Positions 13,201-23,395 of a stretch of 64,000 nt of DNA are shown in pieces (position 1 is the first letter of the stretch; each line of letters opens with the position of its first letter). The position numbers and the translations under genes are program-made. A model generated the notes under the pieces. It was not told where the DNA came from, searched no databases, and was given only the letters and a program-made list of their open reading frames with translations. The stretch is taken from positions 16,820,001 through 16,884,000 of the forward strand of contig NC_069368.1 of NCBI RefSeq assembly GCF_021730395.1. Reading direction: 5' to 3'. This DNA comes from Mercenaria mercenaria. Taxonomy: Eukaryota > Mollusca > Bivalvia > Venerida > Veneridae.

Positions 13201-16200
13201 GATGAAGGCAATATTGACCGAGTCGATAGCCGGTGACATAGTCTCTTCTGGTGAATTTCACAACATATCCAATGGCTCAAGAACCAACCACTGATTTATT
13301 ATATCAGAATAACATGTATTAAGCTATGAAAAAGAAAAATGTGTTCTACATTTTAAGAACATGATATCTTTCTCCACATTTTACGTAGTATTACGTAATT
13401 CGTGAAAATATTCCATCTAGTGAATATTAGAACTTACGCTTAAAAAACAAATATCATCTGTATGTCTACTTTCAACTAAGTCATCCAACATACGTGTTTC
13501 ATTTCAGATCATCAGATATCGATATTCATGTTTTTTTTCTTTTCTTTTCACTTAAGGACGGGAAAATTAGTGCTGCACTATAAACCAGTCAACAGCACAA
13601 GCTATGGAAACTATGGACCTGCAAGATATTTGTGTCATGTAATACTAGTATTGAATACGTTATATGGAAGCGTAAACTAAAACAATACCGCTTAAAGTTT
13701 CAGTCCGAAGCCGCAATAACGTCCTACGCGATGAAAGGCAGCACAATATACCAGAAAAGACAAAAATGTTTGACATGTAAGACAAATGACATGTGAATGA
13801 AGACTTACTCTCCGGCTCCAGACTGTGTAATTATCTCCCCTGTCTTGTTACTTATCCTCATCAGGACGTCTCTCTGGATTGGACCAAGAGCTGGGTCTAG
13901 TCTGTTCAACGGACCGAACGACCTTTTGTAAAAAAAGGACAATATACAATCATATGAATTACAAATTTCTACATTTTAAAAGTTGATGATACTGGTAGGG
14001 CTTGTCCCTCCTGGTAACTGACTAATACGGGAAGTTGTCTTGCTTAAAGAAGCAAAATGGTCGCTTTTTTTACAATCGGCTATTGACACAAACTTTTCTA
14101 ATGAGCTCGTCAACTTAACATGTCTTCATTTTAAAATTCTGATTACTTTTAAAGCTTTATAACTTCCTTCCAATATATGCGAGTTGTTTTAAAGGAACTA
14201 CTTTCATGACAAGTAATGTCGTAATAACGCGTTTTTCAGCTTTAACGTGCACGGAACCATGGACGTTATCATAGACAAGGGCGCACACCTTGTTGAACAT
14301 GCTGACCTTCCTCAAGCCTGGAGCATAACCTTTTTATTTAAGTCAGTTGACGGGACTAGTTGAAATAAATGACTTTAGGCAACGAGCCCCGTAGAACCCC
14401 GTTTTCTATTTACTAGTACTATTATGAAATATTAAATGCAAATACAAAATTACACACCATCCGTCCCATCGTCTGTCTGCTCTATGAAACACAACAAGAT
14501 TTCCTTTGGAATCTAGTGCAATACCTCCCACCTGACCAATCAAACCGTTCGTCTTACTTGTTGGCCAATTCGGAACTTCTAGGAGTTTTCCGCTTGTATC
14601 AGCCTCATCTTTGTACTCCGGATAATCGTCGTAGTTTGAACCGTACAGTGTCTGTAATGTAAATGTTTGTGGTTAACCGGATATTGATAGTGACACGTGA
14701 AGTGGTATGGGGATGGTTTACCAGGTATTAATAGTGACACGTGCAGCTGGTATGGGGATGGTTTACCAGATATTGATAGTGACACGTGCAGTGTTATGGG
14801 GATGGTTTACCAGATACTGATAGTGACACGTGCAGTGGTATGGGGATGGTTTACCAGATATTGATAGTGACACGCGCAGTGGTATGGGGATAGTTTTAAC
14901 TTTACCAGATATTGATAGTGACACGTGCAGTGGTATGGGGATGGTTTACCAGATATTGATAGTGACACGTGCAGTGTTATGGGGATGGTTTACCAGATAT
15001 TGACAGTGACACGCGCAGTGGTATGGGGATGGTTTACCAGATATTGACGGTGACACGCGCAGTGGTATGGGGATGGTTTAGTGTAGTTGTGTAGACACCT
15101 TACCCAGATATGGTATCTTACTTTGGTTTTAACAATCCGCTAAGATTTCCTAAGTATGCTGTCCAGATATAAAACTTCAATTTGATGTATTATATATTTC
15201 TAGTGTTTAATAATTTATTTCATCTCAACTGTGATAATAGCTTGAAAATTGTCTGATCCGCTTCCTGGAAAAGAACTGAACTGTTATAATATGAGGTGTG
15301 TTCGTAACCCTAGTGGGGTTCGGAGCGGCGGACACCTTGAACACTAGACCACCGCTCCCCTAACATTGAAAATGTATGAATAAAATAACCTTTCTGTGGC
15401 AATCCTGTGGCAATCTTTCACTGAAATACATTTTTAATTCAGTGTAGAAAATCCTTATCAAAGTTTTTAATTTTATTAAACTTATACATTGATTGTATTA
15501 TGTAGAGCTACATGCGTAATCAAATGTCAAAGGTAACGGTCGTTTGTTAGAAAAACTTTCAGTCCTAATACACTTAAAATTGTTTATCTAAAGTTTCATG
15601 TCAAATTTGAAATTATGGTCTAGTATACCTTTAAGAATACGTTAGTCTTTTAAACATTATATGTTTAAATCAAGTTTCTGTGGTGAAATAAATATGGCAT
15701 ATAGATAGCAATATGCTGCACGAGTGTAATTAAATGTCTATATAAATCGTAGTATCGTGGTTTTTACTGTTTGCCTTGTTCTCGGTGCTTCCGAGGGATC
15801 TACTTTCCAGATTTTATTCTTGAAGGACATTTGCATCATTGTGCGAAGGCGACACGCCCTCCAGTTTCATAATATAACTCTGTGACCATAAGCCTCCTAT
15901 ACAATGAATTGAGTTTTTTTTAATTAACATTGGAATAATGCTAGGAAACGAGGCCGATATGCTGAAGCGTGGGTGGCAGAGAATTTATTTATCGATTATA
16001 TTATTGATATAGTGGAATGGCAACAACAGATATCTTGTTTCTCAGCCATGAATCAATAATGCTTTATGGAGGCAACGGCTATGATAATTTGGTACATTAA
16101 ACTATTCATCCGACCAACTGCAATAGTTTTCTGTCATGCAATGTCATGTTGCTGTTTATTTTATGCTCTTTTTAATGTTATAAATACTGATGTATGATGC

Positions 16201-18329
16201 AAATACTGCCAAAATTACATAAAAAGAGACCAATTGTAACAATTAAACTGATAAAATACAGAACATTGCCGCTACATGAGTAATATAGGTTATTATTAAA
16301 TATGTTCTGTATACGGAAATATATTTCAAATTTTCTACAGCAGCGATCCAAATCAGGCACTTGGCTACAAAACCCATAATTTAAAGAAAATTGATTTTAA
16401 GTAAAAACAAAAAAAAACAACTCAATTTAGATCTATTTGTTTCTTAACTTTATACCACCTGGTTGATAACTCACTTCAACATGCAAAAATGAATAATGTG
16501 CCGTAAAACATCCACTGTTTAATTGTTAATTTCCTCATTTCGTTTCTTATCAGCTTTTAGTTTTTAACTAATTAATTTAAGTTGACTTGGATCATTGTTG
16601 TGTTTCTGAAAATAAGTCGGGAGACATGTGTGGCAACGTTAAATGTCGCAACGCCGCTAAATGTCGCAACCACCGTTAAATGTCGAGACAGACCTATGAT
16701 TTACATTGAAATATAGAAGGATTAAATTTTGTTTCGACCATTCTTATTTTCAGTTTATATATCTAATTTTATCACTGTTCCCATCATAAAATTCATTTTC
16801 TTATCTTTCCACTGGTGTATTTTTATTAATGTAACACTATTTCTTCTTGCTTCCAATTTCATTTGAAATCAGCCATAGTATTTCCCTATGTAACCTAGTA
16901 TATGAAATGCAAGCAAAAACATGTTTTTCGCTAAACTTTAAAGGACATTTAATACTGTTTCTCCTCTGAAACAAATTTTATCACTGTTATGACGTGAAAT
17001 TATAACAAACAAAAAAACAAATGATTATACAAAAATATTTAAAGTAATTCAATGGCATCTTGCTTCCATTTGCATTTAAAAACGGCTAAAACTGCATTTT
17101 AGCCATTCTGTCCATAATGTTGTATCTTCGATTGCTGTGTCGTTATTCACCCCGTTCCCCACCCATACCTAACCCCCACAAACAAACAACACTATATTTG
17201 TATTACATGAAACTGTTAATTTTTCTTCCCTCAAAAAAGTAAATATACACAAAGAATTGATAATCATAGTGTCAAATTGGAAGTGCGACATTTAGCGTTG
17301 GTGTTGCGACATATAACGGTGGGCAAATTTTTGCGACATTTAATGTTAAAGGTGCGACATTTAGTGGCAGACGATTTTGCGACATTTAGCGGTGGTTGCG
17401 ACATTTAACGTCAACCTTGCGACATTTAACGGTGGTTGCGACATTTAGCGGCGTTGCGACATTTAACGTTGCCACAACGTGCATTGCATACATCTTCGGT
17501 GCATATGTTTGTAATCTTAGTATAGTCAAACAATATTCAAGAAATACGACATGAAGGACGCTTTTAGAAGTTTATTAAGCAGTTCTACACATCGTTTGTT
17601 TGTCGTGCTTCCCAGTCGTACATTTTAACCCCTAGCCTGCTGGCGGCATGAGAGTCTGCCTTTGCGACCAGTGTAGATCATGATCAGCCTGCACATCAGT
17701 GCAGTCTGATCATGATCTGCACTGTCCGCCATTCAGTTAGTATATTTTAGTTTTCACCCCCTTTTAACAGTTAATGGTTCTGTCCAAAATGAAAGATGGA
17801 CATGTTCATTATAGAAATTTAGCAGGGTAAGGGTTAAGAAACAGCGTCAAACAACTGACAGATGAACGCCTTCAAAGTTGTACTATAACCAGAAGAGAAG
17901 AAAAATGACAACACTAGCATAAGCAATGATAGAAAGCAACCAGAAAAACATTAAGCCATTTTCATAAATGTTGGCTTCACCGAATCCTTCATGAGGTTAC
18001 GTATACGTAGTGACCAAGGCAACACAGAGGAAGTTTGTCCGACAACACACTATATATTATGATAATATTATTGAGCAGACGACATATATGAGAAGACAAC
18101 ACTTTAAGAGCAGGCGACACATCTCAGTTATGATGAATCTATGATATCACAGTTAAGTATATGAAAATCATGCGAGAATTGATCAGTTTACCTGCTGAAG
18201 TCTTTCTAGAAACCCTGGCGGCACTTGCTCCCAAAACTCGTTGTTGTACAGTTCCGGATCTATCACTGATTTACTGTAAACTAATCCTAACCACCAACAG
18301 AACAAAAACAAACCACCATAGTTCCACAT
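4285..18329 (-). CDS. Peptidyl-alpha-hydroxyglycine alpha-amidating lyase (PAL), 7 exons, 3' end missing
   Basis: PAL cleaves peptidyl-alpha-hydroxyglycine to amidated peptide plus glyoxylate, finishing neuropeptide and hormone maturation in the secretory pathway. Exons in minus order: 18329-18192, 14651-14458, 13922-13809, 12200-12128, 11520-11381, 10008-9935, 4381-4285. All junctions are GT-AG and keep frame, giving 276 residues and a split codon. A signal peptide (residues 1-20, core LFLFCWWLGLVY) starts the protein and the NHL-type propeller follows without a monooxygenase domain, so it looks like a separate PAL rather than bifunctional PAM. Visible family residues are FHR (R103, rat Arg533), MPHGL (H154, zinc, rat His585), HFCKPTD (C202), DGYCNGR (Y221 catalytic, C222) and IPHSLAL (H257, zinc, rat His690). 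The last zinc histidine and stop codon are absent, expected about 80-100 residues further on. Family assignment is firm; paralogue identity is not. Confidence 0.93.
6921..7117. mobile_element. Palindromic foldback MITE, family A (copy A2)
   Basis: It begins GAGCCGCACCATGAGAAAAC and ends with the inverted form GCGGCTC. Two inverted arms each hold the block GCGACCAGC...GGATCC. The centre (CAATTAGAGAAACCGTTAGC) is shorter than in the 235-bp copies, so this copy has an internal deletion of about 40 bases. It is non-coding and lies in PAL intron 6. Confidence 0.9.
7470..7835. repeat. Dispersed repeat with two tandem units (TGACCTTGACCTTTGAGATA)
   Basis: Two imperfect units contain TGTGACCTTGACCTTTGAG followed by CTCACTGAG and AAACAAGATT, related to the block at 59580-60060. 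The right end runs into an (ACGC)n microsatellite at about 7770-7795. Short open frames here are by-products of the repeat. Confidence 0.75.
7769..7796. repeat. (CGCA)n microsatellite
   Basis: About six CGCA units at the tail of the dispersed repeat. Microsatellite tails are common on non-autonomous elements of this type. Confidence 0.85.
9136..9348. mobile_element. Foldback MITE, family B (copy B1)
   Basis: It starts TTAACCCTTAGCCTGCT and ends with the inverted form AGCAGGCTAAGGGTTAA. The core GCAGACCATGATCAGACTGC...TCTGCACTGGTCGCAAAGGC is palindromic. It lies in PAL intron 6. Other copies are at 17625, 38407, 39583, 43745 and 50270. Confidence 0.9.
10030..10064. repeat. (GTGC/GT)n microsatellite
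   Basis: A mixed GTGCGTGC and GTGTGT run just upstream (in gene orientation) of PAL exon 6, about 20 bases beyond the acceptor. It is a simple repeat. Confidence 0.85.
10268..10940. mobile_element. Non-autonomous tandem-core element in PAL intron 5
   Basis: The left end has GGAGCACTGCCTTGCGGG. Three degenerate core units of about 155-185 bp follow, each with AAAAGGGGCCATAATTCTTG and AGCAATAGCTT. The right end has CGCCGACGCCGACACCGATC, then a potential hairpin ACTCATCA...AGATGAGCT. The same design (unique head, tandem core, hairpin near one end with GAGCT) is seen at 51488, 54472 and 57648. It resembles the pearl/HINE type of Helitron-related non-autonomous element; that class is inferred from architecture only. 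Confidence 0.65.
11818..11843. repeat. Poly(A) tract
   Basis: An uninterrupted run of about 26 A in PAL intron 4. There is no SINE or LINE body next to it, so it is probably a simple homopolymer. Confidence 0.85.
12201..12930 (-). repeat. 31-bp minisatellite made of the PAL exon 4 splice acceptor and exon start
   Basis: About 23 head-to-tail units of 31 bp (one expanded to about 53) lie in PAL intron 3, directly against exon 4. Read on the gene's strand, each unit is a T-rich acceptor (TTTTATTTTRCAG) followed by GTATTATATGCCACRTGG, which copies the first bases of exon 4 coding for YYMPHG. The true exon start at 12200 is the last unit of the array. About half the units keep a TTTTRCAG or similar acceptor. 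The unit length is not a multiple of three, so use of a decoy would usually shift frame. Confidence 0.9.
12991..13270. repeat. Tandem duplication of 142 bp in PAL intron 3
   Basis: Two copies offset by 142 bases share ATGGAACATAATTATAG, TTGGTCCATGGGATATGATT and GAAGGCAATATTGACCGAG. They differ by a few substitutions and a small gap. Short open frames on both strands are incidental. Confidence 0.9.
14671..15080. repeat. 44-bp minisatellite in PAL intron 1
   Basis: About nine units of 44 bp with core GATGGTTTACCAGATATTGA and GTGACACGTGCAGTGG. One unit is stretched by about ten bases (GTTTTAAC). It starts 20 bases upstream of the exon 2 acceptor in gene orientation but does not include exon sequence. 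Confidence 0.9.
15081..16628. other. PAL intron 1, AT-rich, no feature seen
   Basis: About 1.5 kb of AT-rich intron with no exon, tandem repeat or clear inverted repeat that I could support. Confidence 0.5.
16629..17476. mobile_element. 848-bp TIR element with subterminal GCGACATTTA arrays
   Basis: Perfect 57-bp terminal inverted repeats start TGTGGCAACGTTAAATGTCG on the left (16629-16685) and end CGACATTTAACGTTGCCACA on the right (17420-17476). Each repeat contains three copies of a roughly 19-bp motif, GCGACATTTARCGGTGGTT. The right side carries six more copies from about 17284. The middle is AT-rich and non-coding. No clear target-site duplication was found: the flanks ACATG and ACGTG differ at one base. 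It is probably a non-autonomous DNA transposon whose repeated motif binds its transposase; superfamily not recognised. Confidence 0.8.
17625..17837. mobile_element. Foldback MITE, family B (copy B2)
   Basis: It starts TTAACCCCTAGCCTGCTGG and ends GCAGGGTAAGGGTTAA. The palindromic core TTTGCGACCAGTG...GATCATGATCTGCACTG is present. It is inverted relative to the copy at 9136 and lies in PAL intron 1. Confidence 0.88.
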
Positions 18330-18954
18330 GATACACGCTACGATACACTGACCCCTTGTCTACTAACTCTCACTATTTCTTCAAAGATTTCTTATCAGTT
18401 GTTCCATACGAAATATCGGTCTGTATATGTAAACAGGTTCCAATTATGGATATAAAATCTCAGGAGTGTGTGAATGGAAGGAAACAAATCGATTTCTGCT
18501 TTGTGCGAGTGACGCACATCGGTAATTCCAAGGCTATAATCGATAGTGTCACACCAATCAGCTTCGCTGTCTTGGTAAAATTTCAATAAAGCGCTATAGA
18601 TCTACTTTACGTAAAGCAGAGATGGTATTGTCAGGATATACAATATCGGCAGATTTCTCTTTCAAACATGATTACAGACACACGTTGATTTTATAGATGT
18701 ACTAACCTGCATCAAAACAGCTAGACGGCTTGTTCAAATGAAAGAAGGCTCGAACCTACAGCGAGCATGTTGATAACGTATACACAATGAAGTTAGAATA
18801 CGAGATAACTCGTCAGTAAATAATTTGGTGTGTTGGTGAATACACCATAAAACAATTATGTTAGAGACAAAATTCTTACAAGACAAAATTTTTAGAGGGT
18901 ATTGAACATATTTGATAAAACTATATTGTTTTAGTACGGGATAGATCGCGAGCA
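18330..18954. other. 5' flank of PAL
   Basis: Sequence upstream of the PAL start codon on the minus strand. I see no TATA box at a useful distance and no CpG-rich block. The short open frames on both strands lack family similarity. The true transcription start may lie upstream through a non-coding first exon, which cannot be judged from this sequence alone. Confidence 0.4.
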
Positions 18955-19500
18955 GTGCTATTCTCAGGTAGGCTGAAGATCTTTCGATTCTGTTACTGTA
19001 TCAAGCAGAGTTATTTTCGGTTTAGGTGAAGACATTTCGAAAGATCTTTGCAGGTTCTATCTCTGTACCAAGTAGGGTAATTCTCAGGTTTGGTGAAGAC
19101 ATTTCGAAAGATCTTTGCAGGTTCTATCTCTGTACCAAGCAGGGTAATTCTCAGGTTTGGTGGAGACATTTCGAAAGATCTTTGCAGGTTCTATCTCTGT
19201 ACCAAGCAGGGCAATTCTCAGGTTTGGTGAAGACATTTCGAAAGATCTTTGCAGGTTCTATCTCTGTACCAAGCAGGGTAATTCTCAGGTTTGGTGAAGA
19301 CATTTCGAAAGATTTTTGCAGGTTCTATCTCTATACCAAGCAGGGTAATTCTCAAGCTGTGTAAAGACCTTTCGATAGATCTTGGCATTCTGTTTCACTG
19401 CAGCATGCAGGGTTAGGTGCAGACCTTCCGATAGATCTTGGCATTCTGTTTCACTGCAACATGCAGGGTTAGGTGCAGACCTTTCGATAGATCTTGGCTG
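18955..19500. repeat. 67-bp minisatellite and related 57-bp units
   Basis: About five near-identical 67-bp units (GTGAAGACATTTCGAAAGAT, GCAGGTTCTATCTCTGTACC, AAGCAGGGTAATTCTCAGG) span about 19018-19345. Degenerate units lie on both sides, and two shorter units (CTTTCGATAGATCTTGGCAT, TTTCACTGCA) end the array. The 112-codon open frame within it cycles through three frames of the same unit, as expected from a 67-bp period, and is not a gene. Confidence 0.9.
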
Positions 19501-19923
19501 GCTCTAGCGTTGTATCAATATATGACCGCACAGAAGATAATTTTATTTCGCCAATAAAATCCCATAGCAAGAAAGGTGCATTTTAAATAGGTATATGAAA
19601 TAATGTCGGTACAAATTTCTTAACATTTAAGGTAATAAAGCGACATATAAACGCTTCTGTCAATTTTGTAATTAAAGTTTCTCTACATCTAATAAAATCT
19701 GATTTTTTATTTATAAAAAGATCATTTCATTTATGTCTTAAATAAACTTCACAATTAATGCTGTACTAAATTTGTCATCTAGAGTTTCCTGGTTTGCAGA
19801 AAAGAAAAATAGAAAATGAACTTCTTGAACGCTTATATACAGGTGTTAACTGTTACCAATGACAGAAAGTCTTGAACAGCCAGACAAGGCAAGTTTTTGC
19901 ATGCTGACGTAACGAAATTTATT
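19501..19923. other. AT-rich spacer, no feature seen
   Basis: Intergenic sequence between two repeat blocks. No exon or repeat was recognised. Confidence 0.5.
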
Positions 19924-20101
19924 TAAGAAATAATTTATAGCAAAAGTGTGCTTTAACACTATTTATGCACGATGGGCGGTCATACGTCGGACGTTTTAAT
20001 TCTACGAGGGCGCAGCCCGAGTTAAATTATTTGTACGACGTATTACCGCCCGAGTGTATAAATAGTGTTAAAACACGAGTTTGCTATAAATTATTTCGAT
20101 T
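19924..20101. mobile_element. Foldback element with about 60-bp arms
   Basis: The left arm AGAAATAATTTATAGCAAA...GGGCGG is matched by the inverted right arm CCGCCC...TTTGCTATAAATTATTTC with few mismatches. The inner part (ACGTCGG...TACGACGT) continues the symmetry, so the whole 178 bp can fold on itself. It appears to be a palindromic MITE; no second copy is in this window. Confidence 0.8.
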
Positions 20102-20658
20102 CTAATATGTCCTTAATATGAAACAGTAGATAAAGTATAGTAGCACTCTGTCTTGGTCGCAACAAAATCATGAAGTCACCGCACGTTAACGTGACGTCAT
20201 TCTAACGTAAGTGTGTTTTAACAGAGTCAAGCATATTAGAATTACATTTCTACTGTTTAAACCTTTGATCTAAACGCCGCCGACAATATTGTCATTCAAG
20301 TACATGTATACGACGGTAAATAGAGTATAAATTAAAACTAAAAAGCAGCTATAATCTAGCTGTGCCAGTACACCTTTTTCAAACTCAGACGTTTTGTCTG
20401 CCACATATAGATAAATTTTTAAGGGCGATGATGTTCTTTTTCTATAATATGACTCCCGCAGTTTTCTTTTTGTTTGCTAAATACCATCCCCGATATTTTT
20501 TTCAAAGTTTTAATACTGATTAATATTATAAAATGTGTTATTCATTTCTTTTGTTTTTATTACCTCCCTTTATGGTTCTGACTGCATATTGATTTATTTT
20601 TTAATGGCTCATCAATGAGCATAAACATATTGCAATTAAAAAGGACATACCTATTCGC
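20102..20658. other. AT-rich spacer, no feature seen
   Basis: Intergenic, no exon or repeat recognised. Confidence 0.5.
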
Positions 20659-21735
20659 ATGAAGTGTTCGTAGGATATTCGCTGCTGCCCGCGATCACGC
20701 CGCAGTTGATTTGATACTAGTTCGCGGGATATTCGCAGGAAGACCAATGATCGCGGCATGTTCGCGACAAGAACTTAGAAGATTATAACCTTTTGGTAAA
20801 CTGTTATTGAAGGGCTTTGATAAGCGCAGGTAACTGTAGATCAATTAATTTGTAACAATATCTGTAAGGTCACAGTATGAGTCTGTTAAGTTAATTACAG
20901 TATATTTTGGACAGGTTTAGAGGGAGATCTGTTTGCATTACAGACCTTTTTCATTTATAAGTGAATGATGATTCTTAAAGGATTATAGGAATATATTCTT
21001 ATTTATGGTAATATCTATATTTGAAAATGAAATAAATGCTTAATCTTTTGCAGAGCTGAAACAGATTATCTAAAAAATAATATAGAACTAATTATGACAA
21101 TGTCTAAGCTTCGTAAGTTTGATAATTAACATGTAAAACTATGACAGATTTGTAGTCATACAAACAACTTATAAGCAGTGTGAAGAAAAAACATTGGAAT
21201 GAAATGAATACATGCACTGAGCCACTAGTTGTTATTGAATAAATACAATTAACAGTTAAAATTCAAGTATATTTCATTAAAGTTCAAAATGCACCAAAAA
21301 GGATATGAAAATGTTCAGACACAGACAATTTGAATTTGTTACAGCCTCAGTGCTCAAGTTCATGCAATAAATTTATATCGCTGATTCCTATTAATTTATT
21401 TGTTTTTGCACTTTTTCTGTGCACAATTTCTGGCCAGGTTTTGCTTCGTAGTCATGGTTTTCAGCTAGTTCGCGGCATGTTCACAGCAACTAGTTCACGG
21501 GATGTTCGCAGCAATTAGTTCGCGGGATGATCGCGACAATTTGTTCGCGGGAAGCTCACAGCTACTTTTGTTCGCGGGAAGTTCGCAGCAACTTGTTCGC
21601 GGCAAAACTAATTTGCATATGAAAAGTGAACACCAAACAAACATCCCGTGAACATTATATCAATTGTATCAAAAGTGTTCGCGGCATGTTCGCCAGATAT
21701 TCGCGGCACGATCGCAACAAGTGTTTGCGGCAAAC
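20659..21735. repeat. Two clusters of a GTTCGCGGGATRTTCGC motif around AT-rich DNA
   Basis: A motif of about 20-27 bp, typified by GTTCGCGGGATGTTCGCAGC with the variant GATCGCGGC, occurs several times at 20659-20775 and about ten times at 21465-21735, all in one direction. The 690 bp between is plain AT-rich DNA. The two clusters may be the ends of one element, like the motif arrays at 16629-17476, but no terminal inverted repeat was seen. The high CpG content of the motif is out of keeping with its surroundings. Confidence 0.65.
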
Positions 21736-21827
21736 TATAATATTTCCATAAGGATAAACACCACTGTTGATCAGGGAATAAAGACTGCCTTAAAACACTG
21801 ATTTTAAAGTGAAATATTAAATATGTT

Positions 21828-22650
21828 TTCAATAATCGAAGACTTATTCAATACATACCGCTATATGTGTTCGATAATCGAAGACATATTTGAAAGACAC
21901 TAATAAAATATGCGTCCGATAATTTATGTTCGATAATGATTGGTTGAACCACAACACGTGTTATGCCTACGTAAACAATTAAAATGGCTGACTACGTGAA
22001 ATCCTGGTGGGAAGCATAGACTAAACCAAAAGAACAATTTTTATGAAAGATGGTTATGTCTTCGATTATCGAATACATGTAGCTGTGGCAGTAGGTTTGT
22101 GTCTATGTTCCATTTTTATATTATGTTTATTAGTGTCTTTCAAATATGTCTTCGATTATCAAACAGATATAGCGGTATGTATTAAATGTCTTCGATTATC
22201 GAACCCATATAGCAGTATGTATTAAATAAGTATTCGATTATTGAACACATATTTAGTAGTTTGTTACTAAATATGTCTTCGATTATCGAACACATGTAGC
22301 AGTATGTTTTAAATATGTCTTCGATTATCGAACACATATAGTAGCATGCATTAAATAATAGATTATTGGACACACATTTAGAAGTTTGTACCAAATACGT
22401 ATTCGATTATTGAAACGCATATATACAGTAATGTATCAAATATCTCTTCGATTATTGGACATATAAATACAGTTAAAAACAAAGTATGTGCGATAATCAA
22501 ATACATTTTGTTTTTATCATCGAACAAACGTAACATGAAACTAATTATTTGTATGCGATAATCGAACAGAAATATAAACAACTAAACGCAGTATGTGTCC
22601 GATTATTGAACATAATATAAAAATCGAACATAGACACAAATCTACTGCCA
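21828..22650. repeat. 42-bp minisatellite built on the near-palindrome TTCGATTATCGAA, with inverted arms
   Basis: Units of about 42 bp (TCTTCGATTATCGAACACAT, AGCAGTATGT, TTAAATA) run forward at 22140-22600. Copies at 21828-21906 run in reverse and pair with 22124-22205, including the flank TTAGTGTCTTTCAAATATG. A second pair (GTGTCTATGTTC and ATTTTTATATTATG at about 22096-22123, inverted at 22605-22640) brackets the forward array. The result is a nested palindromic repeat. Open frames in it are unit artefacts. Confidence 0.85.
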
Positions 22651-22771
22651 TATATATATTTTCGACTTAAAGTGCGATCAATTCTTATTTATGACATCAA
22701 TTATTGGCAATAATTTATTACATTTTGTTTTTTATATTTTGTTAGTATTTTTTGAATTTTTTTTTTTGCTG

Positions 22772-22814
22772 GATGCTATTGCGCATGTGATATGAAATTA
22801 TGGATCGTATCACA
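22772..22814. other. Short inverted repeat (TGCGCATGTGATA)
   Basis: TGCGCATGTGATATGA pairs with TCGTATCACATGCGCA across a loop of about 10 bases. Another partial copy (TGCGCATGAGATAT) follows at about 22841. Its function is unknown. Confidence 0.7.
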
Positions 22815-23160
22815 TGCGCAGAAATTGAAAATAACTATTTTGCGCATGAGATATAAAATCACTGGGGAATATGATATATTATTCAAGTTAAACTAATGGG
22901 AAATTTGCATTAGGCATTAATGTGAGGTATAATAATGATCAATATCAGACCATTAGGTTATGCTGCAGTTGAGATAATTAGTCAGCGTACAGTAGGGAAG
23001 CAATACTCCATTCACTTGTTTTAATTTCAATAAATTTGTTCATACTGTATACGGTTATATTTGATTTTGCAGCATAGACATGACTTGACGAAAGCAATTT
23101 TCCATTTTCTTTTAAAGATGTACTATGTTCATGTTTCCCTTAAGGATTTGATCATAACAT

Positions 23161-23395
23161 GAGCCGCGCCATGAGAAAACCAACATAGCTGCTTTGCGAC
23201 CAGCATGGATCCTGACCAGCCTGCACATCCGCGCAGTCTGGTCAGGATCCATGCTGTTCGCTAACAGTTTCTCTAATTGCTTTAGGCTTTGAAAGCGAAC
23301 AACATGGATCCTGACCAGACTGCGCGGATGCGCAGGTTGGTCTGGATCCATGCTAGTCGCAAACCCACTATGTTGGTTTTCTCATGACGCGGCTC
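23161..23395. mobile_element. Foldback MITE, family A (copy A3)
   Basis: A full-length 235-bp copy from GAGCCGCGCCATGAGAAAAC to the inverted GACGCGGCTC. Each arm carries its own smaller palindrome (CAGCATGGATCC ... GGATCCATGCTG), joined by AACAGTTTCTCTAATTGC. It is non-coding; the reverse-strand open frame across it recurs at other copies only because the element repeats. Confidence 0.92.

Noticed and set aside
19026-19364. 112-codon open frame with internal repeats
   Set aside because: It reads three frames of the same 67-bp unit in turn, as any 67-bp array without stops would do.
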